64,000 nucleotides of DNA. Source: CAVWQV01 sp963757115. Its GTDB lineage: Bacteria; Pseudomonadota; Alphaproteobacteria; Acetobacterales; Acetobacteraceae. The position numbers were made by a program, and so were the translations under genes. Shown here one piece after another: positions 56,618 to 64,000 of the stretch. Under the pieces are notes generated by a model. That model saw only the letters and a program-made list of their open reading frames with translations. It was not told the DNA's origin and made no database searches. Numbering within the stretch: the stretch's first letter is position 1; every line of letters begins with the position of its first letter. The stretch is from assembly GCA_963757115.1 (NCBI GenBank), contig CAVWQV010000004.1, positions 1-64,000 of the forward strand. The letters run 5' to 3'.

Positions 56618-57542
56618 ATGCGGACCGTCACCGCGGTGCTGCAACCCAAGTTCCTCATCGTGGCTGCCTTCCTCGGGTCCGTCGCTTACGTGCACTTCCG
56701 GGGCGAAGTGCGGCACCGGTTCGGGCGTCAGCTGACCGATCATTCGACACTCCTCGCCCCGCTCAACGTGCTGATCTACCTGTTCTCCCGCGTCTCCTCC
56801 CGGCCCTATCTCCCGTTGACCGAGTTTCCCGAACTCGAGCGGCTGACCGCGAACTGGCGAACGATCCGCGCGGAGGGAATGCGGCTGCTGGACGAGGGCT
56901 TCGTCCGCGCCGCGACCGGCTACAACGACCTTGGATTCAACTCTTTCTTCCGCACCGGCTGGAAGCGCTTCTATCTCAAGTGGTACGGCGACCCGCTGCC
57001 GTCGGCCGAGCAGCTTTGCCCCGAGACGGTGAGACTTCTGCGGGAAACGCCGAGCGTGCATGGCGCGATGTTTGCCATGCTCCCTCCGGGCGGACGGCTC
57101 GTGAAGCACCGCGACCCGTTCGCCGGCAGCCTCCGCTACCACCTCGGCCTCCGTCACGCCCAACAACGACGATTGCTACATCGAGGTGGACGGCCAACGG
57201 AAAGGCTGGCGCGACGGCGAGGCGATGATCTTCGACGAAACCTACATCCACCATGCCGAGAACAAGACGGACGTGAATCGGCTGATCCTGTTCTGCGACG
57301 TGGAGCGACCGCTTCGCGGCCGGTTGCCGACGGCGATCAATCGCTTCGTGATGCATCGGCTCCTGCACGCGACCGCGACGCAGAACCGGCCGGGCGAGCG
57401 CGTCGGCGTCGCAAACCGGCTATTCGGGGCGATTTACCGGGTCCGGCTGCTGGGGAAGCGAGTCAAGAAATGGAACCGAAGGGTCTACTATGCCGGGAAG
57501 TACGCGGTCGCCGCCGGGGTTCTGGCGTGGCTTCTGATCTGA
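56618..57542 (+). CDS. Aspartyl/asparaginyl beta-hydroxylase family protein, LpxO-like (one frameshift)
   Basis: A Fe(II)/2-oxoglutarate-dependent oxygenase with an N-terminal membrane segment (KFLIVAAFLGSVAYVHFRG). Core motifs: HGAMFAMLPPGGRLVKHRDP (first metal ligand His), after a shift near 57160 NDDCYIEVDGQRKGWRDGEA and MIFDETYIHHAENKTDVNRL (second His and 2-oxoglutarate site). LpxO hydroxylates the secondary acyl chain of lipid A and fits by size and membrane anchor. A strong AAGGAGG precedes the ATG. The final 60 residues (WNRRVYYAGKYAVAAGVLAW) end in another hydrophobic stretch. The GGT gene follows. Confidence 0.85.
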
Positions 57543-57576
57543 CCGCGATGTGCGGCGCGATCGCGGAGACGGCGCA

Positions 57577-59151
57577 GTGAGCCCGATTTCAGCCGACCAC
57601 GTCACCCAGAACTGGCAAATTGCCAAGCCTGCCGCCGCCGGCCGGCGCGGGATCGTGGTCTCGCAGGCGCGTGCCGCCGCCGAGGCAGGTGTTGCCGTGC
57701 TCGACGCGGGCGGTAACGCGGTGGATGCGGCGGTAGCGACCGCACTCGCCCTCGCTGCGGTCGAGCCCTGGAACTCGGGCCTCGGCGGAATTGGCTTTGC
57801 GCTGGTGCATCGTGCGGGCGAGCGTCGGGCGGAGGTGGTCGACTTCGGGCCGGTCGCGCCGCGCGGCTTGGACCCGGCGCGTTTTCGCCTGACCGGCCGG
57901 GAGACGCGCGACCTGTTCACCTGGCCCGAGGTGGCCGGTGACCTCAACATCCATGGCCCGCTGTCCTTCGTCATCCCGTCGGCTGTCGCCGGCTACACGC
58001 TGATGCACGAACGCTGGGGACGACTGCCGCAAGCGGAGGTGCTGGCGCCCGCCATCGCTCTGGCACAGCGCGGCTTGCCGCAGGACTGGTTCACCACGTT
58101 GAAGGTCGCCAACTCGGCGGCGGTGCTCAGGTTGTACCCGGAAAGCGCTCGCATCTATCTGCCCAACGGGTTGCCGCCGGTTACTCCCTACCAGGGCACC
58201 CCGGGCTTCTTCCGGCTTGGGCGTTTGGCCGAGACCCTGGAGCAGCTCGGGCGGGCCGGATTGCGGGACTTCTATCACGGCGACGTTGCGCGGAGCATCG
58301 CGGCGGACGTGCGGGCGATGGACGGGGTGCTCGGAGCGGACGACCTCGGCCGCTGCGCGGCGCGCACGAGGCCGGCAACGGAGGTGCGGTGGCGCGGGCG
58401 CACTTTGCAGCTCACAGGCGGGCTGACGGCGGCTCCGACCCTGACGCGGGTGGTCGAGCAGATGGCGGACGCGCCGAACGGCTCGCGGCCCGACGCCGCC
58501 TGGTTCGCCCGCTTGGCTCGCGCGATGCGGCGAGCGTATGCGGAACGATTGGCTGGCATCGGCGATGTTGAGCCGAAGGCCGCCGAGGGCTGCACGACGC
58601 ATCTCACCGTGTGCGATGCCGAGGGCACGGTGGTCTCGCTGACCACGACCTTGCTGTCTTCCATGGGAAGCCGGGTGGTGCTGCCTGAATCGGGTGTGCT
58701 GCTGAACAACGGCGTGATGTGGTTCGACCCGCGGCCGGGGCAGCCGAACTCGATCGGGCCGGGCAAGCGCCCGCTCACCAACATGCTGCCGGTGATCCTC
58801 CGCGATGGCGACCGGCCGTGGATCGCCGCCGGCGCTTCGGGCGGCCGGCGAATCCTGGCGGCCGTGTTCCAGTTGCTGAGCTTCATCGCCGATTTCGGCA
58901 TGTCGGTGACCGAAGCGGCGCATCATCCGCGGATCGACGTGTCCGACCCGGATCGTGTCAGCGTCGACCTACGGCTCCCCGCCGACGTGTTCGCCGCGAT
59001 GGCAGCGGATGGTCCGATCCAGCCGGTCGAGCACGGCGTGCTGCCGATCAACTTCGCCTGCCCGAACGTCCTTGCATTGAACGCCGATGGCGGGCGGATC
59101 GGCATCAGCGATGCGATGTCGCCCTGGTCGGCGGCGATCGCACAAACGTAG
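57577..59151 (+). CDS. Gamma-glutamyltransferase family protein
   Basis: An intact 525-residue Ntn-hydrolase precursor. Near the N-terminus GIVVSQARAAAEAGVAVLDA with GGNAVDAAVATALALAAVEP and WNSGLGGIGFALVH is typical. The self-processing nucleophile is the Thr in GCTTHLTVCDAEGTVVSLTT, and LGPGKRPLTNMLPVI-like GPGKRPLTNMLPVILRDGDR with AAGASGGRRILAAVFQLLSF supplies the oxyanion and glutamate-binding parts. No signal peptide is evident, so it may be cytosolic or lack export. GTG at 57577 starts the family similarity. It acts on glutathione or gamma-glutamyl compounds; a homologue class acts on cephalosporins or on 7-ACA, so substrate is open. Confidence 0.9.
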   Translation: MSPISADHVTQNWQIAKPAAAGRRGIVVSQARAAAEAGVAVLDAGGNAVDAAVATALALAAVEPWNSGLGGIGFALVHRAGERRAEVVDFGPVAPRGLDPARFRLTGRETRDLFTWPEVAGDLNIHGPLSFVIPSAVAGYTLMHERWGRLPQAEVLAPAIALAQRGLPQDWFTTLKVANSAAVLRLYPESARIYLPNGLPPVTPYQGTPGFFRLGRLAETLEQLGRAGLRDFYHGDVARSIAADVRAMDGVLGADDLGRCAARTRPATEVRWRGRTLQLTGGLTAAPTLTRVVEQMADAPNGSRPDAAWFARLARAMRRAYAERLAGIGDVEPKAAEGCTTHLTVCDAEGTVVSLTTTLLSSMGSRVVLPESGVLLNNGVMWFDPRPGQPNSIGPGKRPLTNMLPVILRDGDRPWIAAGASGGRRILAAVFQLLSFIADFGMSVTEAAHHPRIDVSDPDRVSVDLRLPADVFAAMAADGPIQPVEHGVLPINFACPNVLALNADGGRIGISDAMSPWSAAIAQT

Positions 59152-59152
59152 G

Positions 59153-60844
59153 TCAGCGACCCTCTACGGAGTAGGCGAGCAATACGTTTCCGGGCATCCC
59201 ACCCCACAGGCCCGACCCCGAACCAAGATAAAGCATGCCCCCAGCAACGACCGGGCCTGGCCCGTCGATCGAGCCACCGTGGCCGGGCACGCCGTTGACC
59301 GTTTGGTATTCCAAGTTGGTGTCTGCGTCCCACACGATCCGGCCGTCATCGGCGGAATAGGCGCGAATATGGCCGTCCAGGCCACCGGAGAACACAACTC
59401 CAGGGATCACCGTGACAGCGGCCGACTGCGCAGGGCCGCATCCTGGGACTTCATGGCAGCCCGGGTGCGGCCGCTGCCAGACCTCCGCGCCGGTGTCGAG
59501 CCGCAGTGCATGCAGCCCTCCACCTTGCTTGCTGTCCAACAACCAATTAACCCTCGGGTCGAAGGGTGACACCTGCGCTCCAGGCGTCCCCGGCTGCACG
59601 ACGTCGATTTTGGTGTCCGACACGGCCGCATAAACCTTGCTGTCGTCCGCCGCTGATCCCCACTCCACGCCTCCGAGCATACCACCCCGCCCGATGCGCG
59701 TTTGCCAGAGGATCTCTCCATCATGGTCTGGATCGAGAGCGGTCACCACGCCCGATTTCTGGCTAGCGATCAGCGCCCGTTTTCCATCGGCGAGTGAGAC
59801 AAGGATCGGAGACGACCCGAAGTCTAGGTCGGGTCCTTTAGCTAACGGGCAATTCGGTCCAGACGGGGTTGCAGTGCATGCGATGTTGAACGCATCTCCG
59901 GATGTGATCTGGCGGGACCATGCGGGCCGGCCGGCAGCGGCGTCGAAAGCCAGGACGGCATCCGACGTGTCGGTTGCCGGGTCCGAGTAGTTGTCACTCG
60001 TCGTCACGTAAATCATCCGCTTTGCCGCATCGAACGTCGGTGACGCCCACACGCCAGCGCCTGACGGTCCCATCAGCTTTGTGCCGATCGCGTTCGTTGC
60101 GCGCGGAGTAGCCTTCTCAGCGATCGTGTAGCTCTTCCACAACAATTTCCCTGTCGCCGCCTCAAGGGAAACGACACTGCCCCGGAAACTGCAGCAGGGA
60201 TAATGTGGCTCGGCACCTGTGAGCTCTTCGTATGACGTAACCGGGACCAACAACATCGGCCCGGCAAGGGTCGGCGAACCGGTGATCACCGCGCCAGGGT
60301 GTTCATCGACGCGAACCTTCCACAGCGCCCGTCCCGTAAGGGCGTCTACTGCGTAAACATTGCCATTTAGGTCGCCAAAATAGGCTAGCCAGTTAGCGCC
60401 ATCCTGGCCGATGGTGATGGCGGAGCGAACCGGCGTCCTCGCGTCGAATGTCCAATGGACGCACCCGCTTTTCGCATCAAGCGAGTAGACCTTCCCGTTC
60501 TGGCTCCCGATAAAGATCCGGCCGCCCATCACGGTCGGCTGCGCGAAAGCTCGGGACATGCCCGGGAAGCCGAATGCCCATTTCACCTTGAGACGGGGCA
60601 CGTCTTCCGCCGCGAGTTGCGCCATGTCCGCTGACTGGAAGCGATGCTGCGATGGGTCAACGCCCCACCCATTCCAGTGGGGCGCGCTCAGCGGATCGGC
60701 AAAGGCCGGAGCGGATGACGAACAGAGCCCATTCGGCGGCAAGGAACCGGCTTCTTGAGCCGCCGCGCAAGGTCGGCTGGCTGCGCAAAGTACCGACGCA
60801 AGCGCGAGCACCACAGTGGCAATTCGGCCGTGGATCAATCTCAT
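59153..60844 (-). CDS. Exported PQQ-type beta-propeller dehydrogenase-like protein
   Basis: About 563 residues with a signal peptide (IATVVLALASVLCAASRPCA). The rest is WD-like propeller blades: GRIFIGSQNGKVYSLDAKSG, GNVYAVDALTGRALWKVRVD, GSVVSLEAATGKLLWKSYTI, MIYVTTSDNYSDPATDTSDA, VVTALDPDHDGEILWQTRIG and GHIRAYSADDGRIVWDADTN. SFRGSVVSLE, the CC pair (HYPCCSF) and the calcium-site-like ASQKSGVVTALDPDHD resemble PQQ alcohol dehydrogenases and the polyvinyl-alcohol type. No cytochrome c domain is attached, so electrons would go to a separate acceptor. A perfect CRP-type palindrome lies about 112 bp upstream. MEAM at 60853 is an alternative start. Confidence 0.85.
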   Translation of the reverse strand: MRLIHGRIATVVLALASVLCAASRPCAAAQEAGSLPPNGLCSSSAPAFADPLSAPHWNGWGVDPSQHRFQSADMAQLAAEDVPRLKVKWAFGFPGMSRAFAQPTVMGGRIFIGSQNGKVYSLDAKSGCVHWTFDARTPVRSAITIGQDGANWLAYFGDLNGNVYAVDALTGRALWKVRVDEHPGAVITGSPTLAGPMLLVPVTSYEELTGAEPHYPCCSFRGSVVSLEAATGKLLWKSYTIAEKATPRATNAIGTKLMGPSGAGVWASPTFDAAKRMIYVTTSDNYSDPATDTSDAVLAFDAAAGRPAWSRQITSGDAFNIACTATPSGPNCPLAKGPDLDFGSSPILVSLADGKRALIASQKSGVVTALDPDHDGEILWQTRIGRGGMLGGVEWGSAADDSKVYAAVSDTKIDVVQPGTPGAQVSPFDPRVNWLLDSKQGGGLHALRLDTGAEVWQRPHPGCHEVPGCGPAQSAAVTVIPGVVFSGGLDGHIRAYSADDGRIVWDADTNLEYQTVNGVPGHGGSIDGPGPVVAGGMLYLGSGSGLWGGMPGNVLLAYSVEGR

Positions 60845-60955
60845 TGCTTCCATCCTTCCGAAACCGCGGCGCCGACGTCGCAAAGGAGTTCGGCAATATC
60901 GGGCGGCCGCAAATCGACGGTTTTCTGCAACATTGCCCCTTAAGGTGGCCTGCGC

Positions 60956-60971
60956 TGTGATCTAGATCACA
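60956..60971. promoter_or_regulatory. Perfect CRP/FNR-type palindrome
   Basis: TGTGATCTAGATCACA is a full 16-bp palindrome that equals the consensus half-sites TGTGA-N6-TCACA of CRP, including the CTAG-type spacer of the ideal E. coli site. It lies between the leftward PQQ-type gene (start 60844) and the end of the cytochrome b561-YceI gene, so it should act on the PQQ-type gene. Alphaproteobacterial CRP-like regulators recognise similar sequences, some bind other ligands. Confidence 0.65.
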
Positions 60972-61064
60972 CCTACGTAGTACTATGGACAGAGATTCAG
61001 AGATTCTTACGGATGCGGGCTGAAGGCTGTGCCGGACAGCGGGGCGGCTGGAGGGGAGGAAGAG

Positions 61065-62283
61065 TCAGGAGCCGTCCTTGCGGACGACCAAATCCACGTC
61101 CACGCCGACTTCCAGCGCTACCCATTCTCCGCTCGACCAATCTCCTTGGCCGACGCCGAACTCGCTCCGCAGGAGTTGAACATGGCCGGTTGCACGCGCC
61201 GTGTCGCCATTCAGCGCCAAGGTGAACGGGAGCACGATGTCACGACCGATGCCCCGCACGGAAAGTCTCCCCGCGGTTTCCCAGGTTTGCCCACCTTTCG
61301 AACGAAAGCCCGTTGCTTCGAAGGTTGCGGTCGGGAAATTTCGCTACGTCGAACCAGTCTGCCTGCGGCAACGCCTCATCACGCTGGGCGTCGCCGGTCC
61401 GCACACTTGCCATGTCGATGTTCACCACGAGGTGGGCGCTTTCCGGGTGCTCCGGATCGAAGCTGATTTTTGCATCATACTTGCGGAACTCGCCCTTGAA
61501 CGGAGCGCCGACCTGCACGCCGGAGAATCCAAGACGGCTGTGCGCGGCATCGACAACCCAGTTCGCGGCTCGTGCCGGATCGGTCGAGACCAGGACCAAC
61601 GCCGCCGCAAGAATCGCGCCGAGTTTCCGCCCGGCGCTGGCGGGCAAAGGAGCACGATTCATCTTAGCTTCCATCAATGACGGATGCGGAACGCGGTACG
61701 GGTCGGCCGTGGGCGATGGCCGTCGACCCAATGGCAGCATCCGCCACAACACGTTGTCGCCAAGAACGAGGTGGTGGCGTAGGGCGGCAGCTGCGTGAAG
61801 GCCAACGAGTCCGGTTAGGAACCAGCCGCCGTAGGCGTGGATGGCGCTGAGTACCGCCTCTACGGCCTTCTTGTTGTGCAAGAACGGAAGCACGGGTAGA
61901 TGCGGCCAAGGGAGAACGCCATAGAGCACGGTCGGGATATTGAATGGTGATGCGGACACTACCGCCCAGCCGGTCAGGGGCATGCCAACGAGTAGCGCAT
62001 AGAGCAGCAGATGTGCGCCGTGAGCGAGCCGCCGCTCTGCGAGAGGCGTGGCGTCGGGAAGGCTTGGCGGCGGGTGCGTCGCTCGCCAGCCCACCCGCAC
62101 CAGCACGAGGGCCAGGACGGTGATGCCGATGGACTTATGCAGCTGATAGAGCTCGAAGCGGCGCCCCGTTGAGAGCGAGAAGTGGGTCATGCTGAGACCC
62201 ATTGCGATCTGAGCGGCAACTCCGATCGCCACCAGCCAATGGAGCAGGATCGAGACGGTGTTGTATCGCTCCGGTCGCACCAC
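61065..62283 (-). CDS. Cytochrome b561 fused to YceI domain (one frameshift)
   Basis: The N-terminal half is a four-helix diheme b561: NTVSILLHWLVAIGVAAQIA, ELYQLHKSIGITVLALVLVR, GAHLLLYALLVGMPLTGWAV, AIHAYGGWFLTGLVGLHAAA with the conserved His residues. It continues without a stop into a signal-like helix (GRKLGAILAAALVLVSTDPA) and a YceI lipocalin domain: NWVVDAAHSRLGFSGVQVGA, KISFDPEHPESAHLVVNIDM, SVRTGDAQRDEALPQADWFD. A shift near 61325 leads to GIGRDIVLPFTLALNGDTAR and the end SGEWVALEVGVDVDLVVRKD. YceI binds polyisoprenoids such as quinone-like lipids, so b561 plus YceI may move electrons between quinone and the periplasm. Followed upstream by a second YceI gene. Confidence 0.9.
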
Positions 62284-62300
62284 TCGATCCCGACCCGAAA

Positions 62301-62915
62301 CTAACCCTGGTGCTCGAAAGCGCCGCTCAGAGTGATCTTCACCGTATCCCCGATCAGGGGCACATACTTGGTCACCCCGAACTCGCTGCGACTGATCTGG
62401 CCCGTCGCACTGAAGCCAACCGTGTAGTGCTTGTTAAGTGGATTTGGCCCGGCCCCGATGAACTGCACGTCGAGCGTCACCGGTCGGGTCACGCCGTGAA
62501 GGGTAAGATCGCCGGCGACCTTGGCATTGCCGCCCCCGGACGGAGTGACCTTGCTGGAGCGAAACGTGACAGCGGGATATTTCTGCGCATCCAACCAGTC
62601 GTCACTCTTCAGCTCGCCGTTGAGCTTCTCACTGGTGGTGGATACCGAGGCGGTCGGTATGCTCACATCGAGCTTGCTCTCGCCCGGGTTGCGCGGTGAG
62701 AGCACCAAGGTGCCGGAAGCGCCCGAGAAGCGCCCATAGTAGGGCGTCAATCCCAGGTGCATGACGCCGAACTCGACCTGCGTGTGATCGGGATCGAGCG
62801 TGTAGGTACCGGGTTCCACCTTCGCTGGGTCACGGTCGACGCCTTCCGCCCCGGCTACGCCCGCATAAAGCAAACAGGCAGTGCCAAGAAATGCTGCCCA
62901 GTGAAGACGCGCCAT
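62301..62915 (-). CDS. YceI family periplasmic protein
   Basis: An intact 204-residue protein with a signal peptide (HWAAFLGTACLLYAGVAGA). The YceI barrel: GTYTLDPDHTQVEFGVMHLG, YYGRFSGASGTLVLSPRNPG, LKSDDWLDAQKYPAVTFRSS, VAGDLTLHGVTRPVTLDVQF and SRSEFGVTKYVPLIGDTVKI. It stands 17 bp upstream of the b561-YceI fusion on the same strand, so they form a two-gene operon transcribed away from the LysR gene. It probably carries a polyprenyl or quinone ligand in the periplasm. Confidence 0.95.
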   Translation of the reverse strand: MARLHWAAFLGTACLLYAGVAGAEGVDRDPAKVEPGTYTLDPDHTQVEFGVMHLGLTPYYGRFSGASGTLVLSPRNPGESKLDVSIPTASVSTTSEKLNGELKSDDWLDAQKYPAVTFRSSKVTPSGGGNAKVAGDLTLHGVTRPVTLDVQFIGAGPNPLNKHYTVGFSATGQISRSEFGVTKYVPLIGDTVKITLSGAFEHQG

Positions 62916-62981
62916 GCTGTTCTCCGAACGTCCAAATGTCTGACCAACGCTCATACAGCGCGAGCACTCATGAAAATAGAG

Positions 62982-63001
62982 GGAGATGTTGCATCATCTC
63001 C
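62982..63001. promoter_or_regulatory. Inverted repeat in the yceI-lysR divergent promoter
   Basis: GGAGATG-TTGCAT-CATCTCC is a 7-bp inverted repeat with a 6-bp centre in the 107-bp spacer between divergent yceI (start 62915) and lysR (start 63023). LysR-type operators are such dyads near the regulator's own promoter, so this is a candidate autoregulatory site. It overlaps the likely ribosome-site region only for lysR, 22 bp ahead of its start. Confidence 0.4.
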
Positions 63002-63022
63002 ATCTACGAATTAGATGAACCG

Positions 63023-63907
63023 ATGGATAGCCTCACGCTCGACCAGGTCCAAGTGCTCCTCGCCGTTGTCGAGCACGGCAGCTTCTCTAGTGCCGCCCGA
63101 TCGCTGGGGCGGGCTCAATCGGCGGTGACCCACGCCATCCAGCGTCTTGAAGCCCAGCTCGGCGTCGGCCTATTTGATCGTGAGGGTTATCGCCCGGTGC
63201 TCACCGAGGCTGGCCGAACGCTGTTGCCCAGAGCGCGGCGGCTTGTCGAGGAGGCCGCCGGCCTGCAAGCGCAGGCTCGTACCGTTGCGGGCGGGCTGGA
63301 AGGCGAGCTCACCTTAGCGGTCGAAGCCTTGTTTCCGATGCCGCCGATCGTCGACGCGTTGCACGAATTCAGCCGTCGCTATCCCACAGTGACGACCCGG
63401 CTTTACGTCGAGGCGTTGGGGGCCGCGACTCAGTTGGTGTTGGACGGCACCTGCGTGCTTGGTTTGCTGCCGGACTTCTTCAGCGAGTCTGATAGGCTGG
63501 TCGGGCGTCCGCTGCTTTCGGTCGAGCTGCTTCCGGTGGCTGCCCCCGATCATCCACTGGCCCGGTTTAGCGATGTCATTCCGCCGGAGGCGCTGCGTAA
63601 TCATGTGCAGCTGGTACTCACCGATCGCTCCGGACTGACCGGCAATCGTGATTACGGCGTCCTGGGGAGCCGAACGTGGCGGTTGGGGGATCTCGGCGCC
63701 AAGCACGCTATGCTGCGAGCCGGCCTCGGTTGGGGCAGCATGCCGCGCCATATCGTGGAGGACGATCTCGCGCGCGGGAAGTTGCGGCTGATACGACCGG
63801 GTCCCGCGGCGGCGAGACTGCTCATGTGTGTGACCTGGTGCGTGCTGCGGCCCCCCGGTCCGGCTGCGATGTGGATGGTGGGCCGGCTCGTTGAGACACT
63901 GAGCTAG
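63023..63907 (+). CDS. LysR family transcriptional regulator
   Basis: An intact 294-residue regulator: MDSLTLDQVQVLLAVVEHGS with FSSAARSLGRAQSAVTHAIQ and RLEAQLGVGLFDREGYRPVL is the winged helix-turn-helix (residues 1-60), and LEGELTLAVEALFPMPPIVD starts the periplasmic-binding-like sensor domain. The open frame extends to 62891, but the family starts at the MDSLTL methionine. It diverges from the YceI/b561 pair, so these are its probable targets. The ligand is unknown; YceI and b561 neighbours suggest redox or organic-peroxide type signals. Confidence 0.93.
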   Translation: MDSLTLDQVQVLLAVVEHGSFSSAARSLGRAQSAVTHAIQRLEAQLGVGLFDREGYRPVLTEAGRTLLPRARRLVEEAAGLQAQARTVAGGLEGELTLAVEALFPMPPIVDALHEFSRRYPTVTTRLYVEALGAATQLVLDGTCVLGLLPDFFSESDRLVGRPLLSVELLPVAAPDHPLARFSDVIPPEALRNHVQLVLTDRSGLTGNRDYGVLGSRTWRLGDLGAKHAMLRAGLGWGSMPRHIVEDDLARGKLRLIRPGPAAARLLMCVTWCVLRPPGPAAMWMVGRLVETLS

Positions 63908-64000
63908 CGCCACTGTCGTCCTCGCACGCGTGTGTTGGGCGCGACCGGGCCGACCACGTCCCGCTAGGCGGGGCGCTCCCCAGCCCGCTCGAGACCGAAA
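63908..64000. other. Window end, no gene seen
   Basis: The last 93 bases follow the lysR stop. No start codon with a convincing ribosome site and no terminator with a T-run was found. Confidence 0.4.

Overview
The window is a composite. Positions 1 to about 2548 are AT-rich and look eukaryotic: a short inverted-repeat transposon with a target-site duplication, CCAAT/TATA-like signals, and the start of a eukaryote-type protein kinase. From about 2548 onward the DNA is GC-rich and bacterial. The switch falls inside two genes at once: the kinase stops just after its DFG motif, and ftsY on the other strand loses its C-terminal end. The simplest reading is a chimeric contig or an unpolished metagenome or host-plus-bacterium assembly. 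Frameshifts are very dense from 2.55 to about 9 kb and then fall to roughly one per gene, so most broken frames are probably sequencing errors.

The bacterial part suggests an alphaproteobacterium, possibly Rhodospirillales/Acetobacterales. The grounds are the dapF-mtaB-ftsY order, the rpmI-rplT-pheS-pheT block, lepA, pcaHGB, an LpxO-like hydroxylase and a long PutA. The assignment rests on recognition, not on a search. Layout: 2.5-12.6 kb is core translation and cell-wall genes ending at tRNA-Ser(GGA). 12.7-18.3 kb holds secreted hydrolases and amidases and an IS481 remnant. 18.3-25 kb is signalling: a class III cyclase/AAA/TPR protein, a LOV-domain protein and a GAF histidine kinase. 25.4-30.2 kb has an acyl-CoA synthetase, a Rieske oxygenase, a TetR regulator, a tiny His-rich lipoprotein and a COQ10-like protein. 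30.7-36 kb has a second amidase and a second cyclase/AAA protein, which is broken.

36.4-43.7 kb contains an Asp-nucleophile alpha/beta hydrolase, a Tat-exported metallo-hydrolase, a three-gene cobalt-type nitrile hydratase/thiocyanate hydrolase-like operon, a DUF302 gene, a hydantoinase/dihydropyrimidinase and a FAD oxidoreductase. 43.7-49.5 kb holds a phosphate transporter and a sugar-type ABC transporter. 49.8-56.4 kb holds protocatechuate degradation (pcaHGB), a dgoK-like kinase and PutA. 56.6-64 kb holds an LpxO-like hydroxylase, gamma-glutamyltransferase, a PQQ beta-propeller enzyme, cytochrome b561-YceI and YceI genes and a LysR regulator.

Taken together the accessory part looks like scavenging metabolism (amides, nitriles or thiocyanate, aromatic acids, proline, sugars) with cAMP-type and light or redox-type signalling. 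The points most worth following are the split nitrile-hydratase-type operon (38.7-40.1 kb), the perfect CRP-type palindrome (60,956-60,971), which may link to the two cyclases, the His6-Trp3 micro-lipoprotein, and the in-frame TGA in the second cyclase gene. I saw no CRISPR array, prophage or rRNA.
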